From: Sphingobacteriaceae bacterium
GTDB lineage: Bacteria > Bacteroidota > Bacteroidia > B-17B0 > Aurantibacillaceae
Length of the DNA: 28,608 nucleotides
Direction: 5' to 3'
Assembly: GCA_016715905.1 (NCBI GenBank)
Contig: JADJXI010000018.1
Coordinates: 1-28,608 of the forward strand
Shown here: one piece after another, positions 7,807 to 14,286 of the stretch
Layout of the letters: the number at the start of each line of letters is the position of its first letter
Numbering within the stretch: position 1 is the first letter of the stretch
The notes under the pieces: model-generated
What the model saw: the letters and a program-made list of their open reading frames with translations, nothing else
Told to the model about the DNA's origin: nothing
The model's database searches: none
Program-made: the position numbers and the translations under genes

Positions 7807-8283
7807 GAAATAATGGCGGACAAATCCGTTTCTTTTTTTATTTCAGCCCCACTACTCTTTCGCACTTATTATTTTTTTCGCACAAATGCAGACACCTTTA
7901 AATGTGTGGACAAAAAAATAATGCCCCACTCTTTCAATAAAGGGACTTTTTTTCCGAGCTCAAAAAACATTCACTCTTTTGTAACAAATCGACAAGCTCT
8001 TGATGTTCTCGCCTTGACCACCAATCGGCGCCAACCGCACCACCGCCTCAATCGCACCTTTTGGCGCCTGCTTAACCAATACTTAACCATACTAGCCATT
8101 ACATCGCCTAACACGGGGTTGGCGAACAGCGGGCGGACGTCGGTCATCGCGGCGAGCGAAATTATTGCGTGTTTTACACCTCTCCCACTTGCTGCCGCTA
8201 AATAATATTTGTACATTTAATAAACGTTTGTCGGGGTAAGACCGGAGATTTTCAAAAATCCGCCGTCGCCAACCCCGCATCCG
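7801..8283 (+). repeat. 483-bp repeated cassette, type 2 (copy A)
   Basis: The second member of the tandem pair. It differs from type 1 mainly near 7848-7862 (CCACTACTCTTTCG instead of CATTTTCCGACG), with a further near-identical copy at 21817-22300. The pair type 1 + type 2 occurs in the same order at both loci. Confidence 0.78.
7813..8205 (+). CDS. Doubtful ORF of repeated cassette type 2
   Basis: A 130-codon frame opening at the ATG 12 bp after the cassette boundary (MADKSVSFFISAPLLFRTYY). It continues through 'NRQALDVLALTTNRRQPHH' and 'FWRLLNQYLTILAITS' and reads into the left half of attC 8. It has no recognisable domain. It is intact in only one of four cassette copies: the copy at 21817 has eight Ts instead of seven in a T-run (21963-21970) and ends after 63 codons, and both type 1 copies lack one base near codon 18. 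A frame starting at the internal Met (MPHSFNKG...) is open in three of four. The gene may be real but decaying, or the cassette may be non-coding. Confidence 0.3.
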   Translation: MADKSVSFFISAPLLFRTYYFFRTNADTFKCVDKKIMPHSFNKGTFFPSSKNIHSFVTNRQALDVLALTTNRRQPHHRLNRTFWRLLNQYLTILAITSPNTGLANSGRTSVIAASEIIACFTPLPLAAAK

Positions 8284-8289
8284 TTATAA
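8105..8289 (+). repeat. attC site 8
   Basis: Same arms as attC 7 (GCCTAACACGGGGTTGGCGA with TCGCCAACCCCGCATCCG) but the closing core is CCGTTATAAG, so the next cassette begins TTATAAG at 8284. The promoter-like TACATTTA is retained in the loop. Confidence 0.88.
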
Positions 8290-8326
8290 GTAATAGCAGC
8301 AACGACATGACATTCGGACATCACAC

Positions 8327-9124
8327 TTGAAATATATATTAATATTCACATTGACAATATCAAGCTTTATCAATAAAGCTTACGGACAATGTCTCGGTGC
8401 GTGGACATCTACAGACACTTTCAATTATTTATGTGCTACTGGACCTTATTTGAATGTGGACTTGACGGTGGCTTGCCCAACAACTCAACTTTTATCGTAC
8501 AATTTCTCGACACCTGCCCAATCGGTAAAATTAAATTTCTCCGCCTTCGGGACAAGCACTTTTCCTGGACAGTCGCGTATGGCGGTATTTATCAATGGGA
8601 CAAAAATAGACCTGCTTTCCGCTTGTCAAATCACACTTGGCTGTCAAACTCCAGTTGGCAGCTATTCAATTTCAAATGGTTGCCTCATTGACGCCGTTTC
8701 CGGGGACGACGGTGGAATTTCTGGAACTATTATCTTAATCGCTTCTGCATTTAGTCAGACATCTATATCGACACTTGGCGTCGCAACATCTGAGCCAGGT
8801 GGATCTGGCACAATTTTCGAAATTATTGACTGCTCACCAATAAACTGTAGCGATGTTTTCATCAAAGAGGAGATCGGAAATCTATTTCATTTCAAAATAA
8901 TTCCAAATCCTTCAAATGATTTTGCGACACTTGTTTTCACAGGTGCGGCATCAGGTTTAACTCTGACAATCACAAATATTAGTGGAGAACTATTAAAAAA
9001 AGAGCAAGTTAAATCCACCGATATTTATCGTTTAAACAGGGCTGATTTTTCTGTAGGTCTTTACTTTATCAGTATCATTGACTCGAATGGACAAACTTAT
9101 CGGACAAAATTTGTATTTAAATAA
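8327..9124 (+). CDS. Secreted T9SS-tail protein, unknown ectodomain
   Basis: A 265-residue product. The best start is TTG at 8327, giving a good Sec signal peptide (MKYILIFTLTISSFINKAYG, then QCLGAW). No ATG gives a better N-terminus. The ectodomain (residues about 21-185) is Cys-rich (C22, then pairs such as 'CQITLGCQTPVG' and 'DCSPINCSD') and Ser/Thr/Gly-rich, probably a beta-sandwich such as an adhesin or binding domain, but no family is certain. The last 75 residues are a type A T9SS sorting domain ('FKIIPNPSNDFATLVF', 'ITNISGELLKKEQV', 'FSVGLYFISIIDSNG'). It is the sole gene of its cassette, between attC 8 and 9. Confidence 0.78.
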   Translation: MKYILIFTLTISSFINKAYGQCLGAWTSTDTFNYLCATGPYLNVDLTVACPTTQLLSYNFSTPAQSVKLNFSAFGTSTFPGQSRMAVFINGTKIDLLSACQITLGCQTPVGSYSISNGCLIDAVSGDDGGISGTIILIASAFSQTSISTLGVATSEPGGSGTIFEIIDCSPINCSDVFIKEEIGNLFHFKIIPNPSNDFATLVFTGAASGLTLTITNISGELLKKEQVKSTDIYRLNRADFSVGLYFISIIDSNGQTYRTKFVFK

Positions 9125-9144
9125 TTATGGCTAGCTGCCACTAC

Positions 9145-9324
9145 TTATAACAGCAAGCAAACGCAAGCGGGCGGACGAGGTCATCGCGGCGAGCTTTATT
9201 TTTGCCGCTTCGCGAATTTTATTTGCTGCCGCTAATAACGTTTTGTATCTTTAAATAACGTTTTGTCGGTATAGACACAGGAGGTTCCATAAACCCGCCT
9301 GCGTCTGCTCGCAGAACGTTATGT
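9145..9324 (+). repeat. attC site 9
   Basis: TTATAACAGCAAGCAAACGCAAGCGGG pairs with CCCGCCTGCGTCTGCTCGC before AGAACGTTATG. The loop carries hairpins (GCCGCTTCGCGAATTT region) and the shared TTTTGTATCTTTAAATAACG block. Confidence 0.87.
9222..9253 (+). promoter_or_regulatory. Putative promoter inside attC 9 loop
   Basis: TTTG at 9222-9225, a 20-bp spacer, TATCTTTA at 9246-9253. It is upstream of the ATPase gene at 9399. Confidence 0.5.
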
Positions 9325-9398
9325 TCAACCAGCGGGACATTCCGATAGACAAAAAACATTTCGGTAGACAATGAATATTTGACAATAATAAAAAGACT

Positions 9399-10913
9399 AT
9401 GAAAGACGACATAAAAAAAGTAATAAAATTCATTGAAGAGAATATTCGTGTTACAGACCAGACATCGATTGAGTACATCGACCCCAAAGGACACGTTGAG
9501 CGACTCAATACCAAACAAAATCAGGTAATATTTGGCAGACGCGGCTCTGGAAAGTCTTTGCTACTAAAATCACTCGCTCAAAAAAGTAGTTCTACAATTT
9601 GCCTTAAGATAAACCTTGAGGACTTTAAAGACATCAGCTTTCCTGATTCAATAATTCAAGTATTAAAACTCACAATCCAACAACTAAAAGACGGCATCAA
9701 TGCTGACATTTCAATATTTGATTTCAGGAAATGGCTCAAAAGTAAAAAGGTGCAGCGGAAATTAAACAAGACGATAACTGATTTGGAAAAGCGATTAAAG
9801 GACCCGGACACTTTTGACGAATCGACAAGAAAAAAAACAGGCAGCAAAGTAACTGCTGAGGCAAAATCCGGAATTGGAAAAACCGGCTCAAAAATTGGAG
9901 CCGAAGAATCTGAAGAACTTGAGTCATCTCGAACAATTAAAGTTGATAAACTTAATATTCTCAAGAACGAATTGACAAATTTTAAAGACCTTATTCAAAC
10001 AGCGGCCAATTTAATTGACAAAGACATTTATTTAATTCTTGATGATTTTTACTTTATACGAAAAGCCGACCAACCATATTTGGTAGACTTCTTCCATCGT
10101 CTTACAAAAAACACTCGACTTTATCTTAAAGTTGCGACTATTAAACACAGAAGTTCTTTATATATACAAGGCGAAACTTATGTTGGGGTTGAAATTGGAC
10201 ACGATGCACAGGCACTAAATTTGGATTACAGCCTTGAAGACTTTAATGCTCTTGTAAACTTTATGAAAGATTTGCTAAGTGCCGTTAACAAAAAAGTTGG
10301 CGTCAATATTGACTACGAGTCGCTTCTAACTCCAAATGCGTTTAGATTCTTATGTTTAGCTTCTGGTGGTGTTCCTCGTGACTTCTTTTCTCTTTTTATT
10401 TTATTAAGCAATAAAATGGTAAATGGTGAAAGGTCAATTACAAAACCCAACGTGATTGAAGTGTGCATTGAAAATCTTCCAAACAAGTTAGAAGCATTCA
10501 AAACAGATTCAGCAGAAGAAAAAGAAATCCTCGAACATTATTTAAGTTTTATTAAAGAAGAGATCATTGCAAAAAAGAAATGGAATTCCTTTTTGGTTTC
10601 CAAAAATGACGTTTTGAATTATAGCGGAATAAATCAAGCAATTAAAGAGCTTGTGGACTTAAGGCTTCTTCATATTGCAAACTCCAATACAAGTTCTGCT
10701 CCAAGCGATGGAGGAAGATATACCGCTTACGTTGTGGACATTGGATTGTTTCCAAATTCAAACCCAAGAGGCTTTCAGCAGATTGAACCAGGCCAAAAAG
10801 ACGATGAAGGACGAGAAGACAAGCTTCGTTCATCGCCGAAACTAAATTTAGAAAACTATAAAAGCTACATTCAAGGTTTAAATTTAAAACTCGACTTAAA
10901 AGTTACAGAATAA
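9399..10913 (+). CDS. Cassette-encoded P-loop ATPase
   Basis: A 504-residue cytosolic protein. Walker A is GRRGSGKS at residues 46-53 and Walker B is YLILDD at 211-216. 'LKVATIKHRSSLYI' (243-256) sits where an AAA+ sensor 1 strand would be, and 'ASGGVPRDFFSLF' (321-333) matches the sensor 2/lid region seen in Orc1/Cdc6-like and STAND-like ATPases. Residues about 110-185 are a long charged insertion (Lys/Glu/Ser-rich, probably coiled coil). A winged-helix-like region follows about 385-440, then a charged tail. Such ATPases act in replication, signalling or phage defence. The context (a mobile cassette) makes defence plausible, but no effector domain is visible. Start ATG 9399 follows a GACA-rich leader. 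It is the largest cassette gene here. Confidence 0.8.
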   Translation: MKDDIKKVIKFIEENIRVTDQTSIEYIDPKGHVERLNTKQNQVIFGRRGSGKSLLLKSLAQKSSSTICLKINLEDFKDISFPDSIIQVLKLTIQQLKDGINADISIFDFRKWLKSKKVQRKLNKTITDLEKRLKDPDTFDESTRKKTGSKVTAEAKSGIGKTGSKIGAEESEELESSRTIKVDKLNILKNELTNFKDLIQTAANLIDKDIYLILDDFYFIRKADQPYLVDFFHRLTKNTRLYLKVATIKHRSSLYIQGETYVGVEIGHDAQALNLDYSLEDFNALVNFMKDLLSAVNKKVGVNIDYESLLTPNAFRFLCLASGGVPRDFFSLFILLSNKMVNGERSITKPNVIEVCIENLPNKLEAFKTDSAEEKEILEHYLSFIKEEIIAKKKWNSFLVSKNDVLNYSGINQAIKELVDLRLLHIANSNTSSAPSDGGRYTAYVVDIGLFPNSNPRGFQQIEPGQKDDEGREDKLRSSPKLNLENYKSYIQGLNLKLDLKVTE

Positions 10914-10977
10914 ATAATAATTAATTTTTTCGGCAGACACCGACATGCGAGACATAAGCTGTGTGCCGCTGGCTAAA

Positions 10978-11071
10978 CATAACAGCACCTACTTGCAATT
11001 TTTTGCGGGTTAACGCTCAAATGCGTAACTTGACATAGCAAAAAACTGCAAGTAGCTGCAAAACGTTAGCG
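10978..11071 (+). repeat. attC site 10 (short form)
   Basis: CATAACAGCACCTACTTGCAATTTTTTGC pairs with GCAAAAAACTGCAAGTAGCTGC before AAAACGTTAGC. The loop is short and itself folds (GTTAACGC 11009-11016 with GCGTAAC 11023-11029). It has no promoter-like block. It is closely related in loop sequence to attC 12. Confidence 0.87.
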
Positions 11072-11096
11072 GTAAGGCGGACATCAAACAGACAAA

Positions 11097-11549
11097 ATGG
11101 AATCAATCGGAATACTTGTAATCTATTTGCTCTGTCCTATCGCAGGACTTGTTCTTACAATTTGGAGCTACCCTGACAGAAAGATTAATAAGACAAAATA
11201 CATTTTTGGACTATCGCTATTATTAGCTCCAATTTTATACTTACTATTAACGACAATGGTTTTAGGTAATCACGTTGACAAATTTTCGGGTAAATATTCA
11301 ACGGTTAATCCGACAAATATTGAACTGACATTATTCTCTGACAAGACTTTTTCTTTAAATAATAATTCTGTACTCAATGCAAACGGACCAGGTAAATGGT
11401 CAGTTAATTTTGGTGACGCAAATTTTTATATTAAACTTCACTTCGACAATGACAGTCTTTTGGAAATTTTTTTCAATGTTTACGAAGAAGACAGTCTTAT
11501 TTTATTAGGCGACACAAGACTATATCGGACTCAACCGCCCAACCGCTAA
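11097..11549 (+). CDS. Small membrane-anchored protein, unknown
   Basis: A 150-residue product with two N-terminal membrane segments (residues about 5-23 and 36-57), then a roughly 90-residue soluble domain, probably all-beta: 'VDKFSGKYSTVNPTNIELTLFSDKTFSL' and 'GPGKWSVNFGDANFYIKLHF'. The pattern 'GKY......ieL.l..d.tF.l......G.W' resembles small lipocalin-like or copper-resistance-like sensor domains that occur in Bacteroidota, but the match is weak. The start ATG is preceded by CAAACAGACAAA. The TAA stop overlaps the opening TAAC of attC 11. Asp codons are nearly all GAC. Confidence 0.75.
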   Translation: MESIGILVIYLLCPIAGLVLTIWSYPDRKINKTKYIFGLSLLLAPILYLLLTTMVLGNHVDKFSGKYSTVNPTNIELTLFSDKTFSLNNNSVLNANGPGKWSVNFGDANFYIKLHFDNDSLLEIFFNVYEEDSLILLGDTRLYRTQPPNR

Positions 11550-11672
11550 CACGGGCTAAAAAAAATGCGGGGGACGTACTAACAAAAAGTTTTGTATCTT
11601 CATATAAACATTTGAGGGTATAGACAGTGGAAGCTCCGAAAGCCGCACTTTTCTTAGCCCGAAACCGTTACC
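11544..11672 (+). repeat. attC site 11
   Basis: CGCTAACACGGGCTAAAAAAAATGCGGG pairs with CCGCACTTTTCTTAGCCCG before AAACCGTTACC. The loop is close to that of attC 6 (GACGTACTAACAAAAA, TTTTGTATCTTCATATAAAC). There is no matching -33 box. Confidence 0.87.
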
Positions 11673-11747
11673 TGCAAGGCTTGTACGGACGCGAAATAAA
11701 TTGTATCTTTATTAAAAGCAGACATTAGGACAAATAAATTATTTAAA

Positions 11748-12632
11748 ATGAAAAACATTTTCCTTTTAATCTTCCTGACAGCAATTTCGCTGACTTCGAC
11801 TGCTCAATATCGAAAAATTCCGTTAGACACAAACCACGTTTGGCAAGAATCCTATTTTGCTTGGCTACAACCCCAGCCGAGTGTAACTTGTACTTATGAC
11901 ATAAGAATAATAAAAGATAGCATTGTTAATAGCCAGACTTTTAAGTTCGTTAAAAGTGTAAATGGTTTTTGTAGTCCGAACGGCAATGCCTATTACGAGA
12001 CAGCATTGCTAAGACAAGACACCGTTCGTAAAATTGTAACAAGAATAATCAACAATCAAGAAAAAATACTTTACAATTTCAATAAAAATGTGGGCGATAC
12101 TGCAATGCTTCCAACCCTTTATGGCCCAATGTCAACATTCACACTTCAAACAAAGGACAGCATTCTTCTCAGCGACGGGTTTTATCATAAACGATTTACC
12201 TTTAACTCATATCCAACAATAATCGAGGGTGTTGGTAGTACATCTGGTCTTTTAATTTTTGGAATGCCGTTTGAAATTATGCGCTCCATTAAATGCCTCA
12301 CGAAAATAAATCCAAGCCTTTCAACAATTTATAGTTCGGGCGGTATTGGTACAAGTTGTTTAATTCTCACAAACATTTCGTTTGACACCGAACATAAAAA
12401 AAACATTTCTATTTTTCCGAATCCAACTTCTGACAACTTAAATATTAAAACTGAAAGCATAATTCCGAAATCAATTGAAATTAAAAATGTTCTCGGTCAG
12501 ACAATTTTTTTCACAAATAATGTTCTTCAAGACATCACGACAATAAATATTAAGGACTTTTCACAAGGTGTTTATTTTATAACTGTTGACCTCGCTGACA
12601 AAAATATTACGGGACATTTCATTAAAAATTAA
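11748..12632 (+). CDS. Secreted T9SS-tail protein, unknown ectodomain
   Basis: A 294-residue product with a Sec signal peptide (MKNIFLLIFLTAISLTSTAQ). The ectodomain (about 21-210) has 'TYDIRIIKDSIVNSQTFKF', 'NYETALLRQDTVRKIVTR'-type strands and 'LYNFNKNVGDTAMLP', a pattern common in Bacteroidota surface proteins that report 'xxx uses D-S-I-x-N' strands. No enzyme motif is seen. The final 75 residues are a type A sorting domain ('ISIFPNPTSDNLNIKT', 'KNVLGQTIFF', 'FSQGVYFITVDL'). It is the sole gene of its cassette, about 80 bp after the attC 11 boundary. The function beyond surface export is unknown. Confidence 0.8.
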   Translation: MKNIFLLIFLTAISLTSTAQYRKIPLDTNHVWQESYFAWLQPQPSVTCTYDIRIIKDSIVNSQTFKFVKSVNGFCSPNGNAYYETALLRQDTVRKIVTRIINNQEKILYNFNKNVGDTAMLPTLYGPMSTFTLQTKDSILLSDGFYHKRFTFNSYPTIIEGVGSTSGLLIFGMPFEIMRSIKCLTKINPSLSTIYSSGGIGTSCLILTNISFDTEHKKNISIFPNPTSDNLNIKTESIIPKSIEIKNVLGQTIFFTNNVLQDITTINIKDFSQGVYFITVDLADKNITGHFIKN

Positions 12633-12640
12633 AGCCCAGC

Positions 12641-12736
12641 AGGTAACAGCAACTAACCTCAATTTTTTGCGTGTTAGCGCTCAAATGCGTAACTTGGACA
12701 AGCAAAAAACTGCGGTTAGTCGCAAAACGTTAGGCG
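12641..12736 (+). repeat. attC site 12 (short form)
   Basis: AGGTAACAGCAACTAACCTCAATTTTTTGC pairs with GCAAAAAACTGCGGTTAGTCGC before AAAACGTTAGGC. The loop GTTAGCGCTCAAATGCGTAAC is nearly that of attC 10. The boundary is at G12729. Confidence 0.87.
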
Positions 12737-12767
12737 GCATTTTAATCAGACAAAAAACAATATAGAC

Positions 12768-12812
12768 ATGAAAACAAATCTCGTTCTGACAACAATTATG
12801 GCGCTGATGTAA
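12768..12812 (+). pseudogene. Stub of a cassette gene cut by IS3
   Basis: ATG at 12768 after a typical GACA leader (AATATAGACATG) encodes the start of a signal peptide (MKTNLVLTTIMALM) and then a TAA. The IS begins 38 bp later. It is probably the beginning of a cassette gene lost to a deletion or frameshift linked to the IS insertion. Its attC is missing. Confidence 0.4.
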
Positions 12813-12888
12813 ATCGTCAGCATAAAGTGGACTAAATTTAACTAAAACTAAGAGAGTGTTTCCAGAAAAACAATAAATTTATAATACT

Positions 12889-13248
12889 ATGGAAACAAAG
12901 AAAAAACAAACAGCGGAGAACTTTATAAAAGAGATACGTCGTAAATCAAAAAGAATATTTAGTTCAGAACAAAAAATAAATATTGTAATGGAAGCTATAC
13001 GAGCTGAGATGCCAGTAGCTGAATTATGCAGGAAGTATTCCATTAACCCATCTCAATTCTATAAATGGAACAAAGAGTTTTTAGAAGCGGGAAAGAAGAG
13101 ATTATCAGGGGATACAACCAGGGAAGCAACCAGTGATGAAGTAGCGGAGCTCAGAAAAGAAAATCAAAAGCTAAAGGAAACCGTAGCTGATTTAGTATTG
13201 CGCTATGATATCGTAAAAAAAAGCTTGAACATATTGGAGAATCTGTAA
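12889..13248 (+). CDS. IS3-family transposase OrfA
   Basis: A 119-residue protein with the IS3 OrfA layout. A helix-turn-helix (about 25-65: 'FSSEQKINIVMEAIRA', 'VAELCRKYSINPSQFYKWNK') binds the terminal repeats. A leucine-zipper-like coiled coil (about 85-119, 'VAELRKENQKLKETVADLVL') follows. Near the end, the codons GTA AAA AAA AGC contain an A-run (13216-13223) where a -1 shift opens the OrfB frame (KKKLEHIGESVKFKKY...), the usual way of making the OrfAB fusion transposase in this family. Confidence 0.88.
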   Translation: METKKKQTAENFIKEIRRKSKRIFSSEQKINIVMEAIRAEMPVAELCRKYSINPSQFYKWNKEFLEAGKKRLSGDTTREATSDEVAELRKENQKLKETVADLVLRYDIVKKSLNILENL

Positions 13249-14194
13249 AATTCAAAAAGTATATGAGATTTACAGCTTCCGAAAAACAAGAGATAATCAA
13301 AATTGTTGTCCGTTCCGAAATCGGCGTTAATAAACGCTTCGAAATCGGTTTAAACAAAAGCACGTTTTACAATTGGTACAAATCCTATTCCGACAATGGT
13401 ATTGATGGTTTAGAGCCTTGTAAGCGCACTTCTAACAGGCAGTGGAACACAATACCCCGGGAACAAAAAAACTTAGTTGTAGAGCTTGCTTTAGAGTGTC
13501 CTGAATTATCGTCAAGAGAGCTCGCGCACAAATTAACCGATGAACAACAAATTTTTATTTCTGAATCGAGTGTTTACCGGATTTTAAAAGCAAGAGGACT
13601 GATAACAACACCCGAGCATATTTTTTAGCAGCTAAAGATGAGTTTACAAACAAAACAGGATTCGTTCATCAAATGTGGCAAACTGATTTTACTTACTTTA
13701 AAATAATTGGATGGGGTTGGTATTACTTGAGTACCGTTTTAGATGATTACAGCCGTTATATTGTACACTGGGAGCTTTGTGCAGGAATGAAAGTGCAGGA
13801 CGTAAAAAGAACCGTTGACAGAGCAATTATAAAAGCAAGAATTGTAACTAAACAACGGCCCAGATTATTATCCGACAATGGTTCATGTTACATTGCAGGC
13901 GAACTCAAAACATATTTGAAAGACAATCATGGAATGGATCAGGTACACGGCAGACCCATGCATCCGCAAACGCAAGGCAAGATTGAACGTTATCACCGAA
14001 CAATGAAAAACGTTGTGAAGCTTGATAATTATTATTCACCGGAAGAATTAATTGCGGCCATTGAAAAGTTCGTGGAAAATTACAACAATGCTCGTTATCA
14101 TGAGTCTTTAAAAAATCTAACGCCTGCTGATGTTTATTTTGGACGAGGAGAACTAATTTTAAAAGAAAGAGAAAAATCAAACAAAATTCATTAA
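13219..14194 (+). pseudogene. IS3-family transposase OrfB, frameshifted
   Basis: The DDE-type integrase-like transposase. The first part (to 13628) carries the HTH_21-like region ('FEIGLNKSTFYNWYKSYSDN', 'SSRELAHKL', 'SSVYRILKARGLI') and stops after 'TTPEHIF' at a run of six Ts (13621-13626). The rest continues one frame back as 'FLAAKDEFTNKTGFVHQ' and the catalytic core: WQTDFTYF (Asp), LLSDNGSCY (Asp), GKIERYHRT (Glu). One more T would restore the frame. It is either a recent inactivating deletion, a second slippage site or a sequence error. OrfB normally acts only as the OrfAB fusion made by slippage at 13216-13223. Confidence 0.82.
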
Positions 14195-14286
14195 AAAAAA
14201 AGAAGGGAGGAATATGAAAAAATGAGAAAAATTATGAAACATCAAAAAACTAACTTAACTTTAAATTAAACTTAAAACACTCTCTT

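Larger units (their letters stand above)
1680..12850 (+). mobile_element. Integron cassette array without integrase (CALIN), segment 1
   Basis: Twelve complete attC-like sites in one orientation separate short cassettes. Each site begins with a TAAC core, has a left arm complementary to its own right arm, and ends with a CGTTA core. The arm sequences differ from site to site but always pair within a site, which is the hallmark of attC sites, recognised by structure rather than sequence. Genes lie on the plus strand, usually one per cassette, and the attC follows the gene. No tyrosine-recombinase integrase is present in the window, so the array either belongs to an integron outside the window or is a CALIN. 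Confidence 0.88.
12850..14286 (+). mobile_element. IS3-family insertion sequence
   Basis: The 12-bp terminal inverted repeats AAGAGAGTGTTT (12850-12861) and AAACACTCTCTT (14275-14286) enclose orfA and orfB of an IS3-family transposase. No direct target repeat is evident: the left flank ends AACTAAAACT and the right flank begins GTGAAAAG. This suggests a later deletion or rearrangement at one side. Confidence 0.88.

Noticed and set aside
7388..8280. Minus-strand frames in the repeated cassettes (e.g. 'RRQKVRLRRWCGWRR')
   Set aside because: Arg-rich shadow of GC-rich plus-strand text. They run across attC arms and are opposite to all cassette genes.
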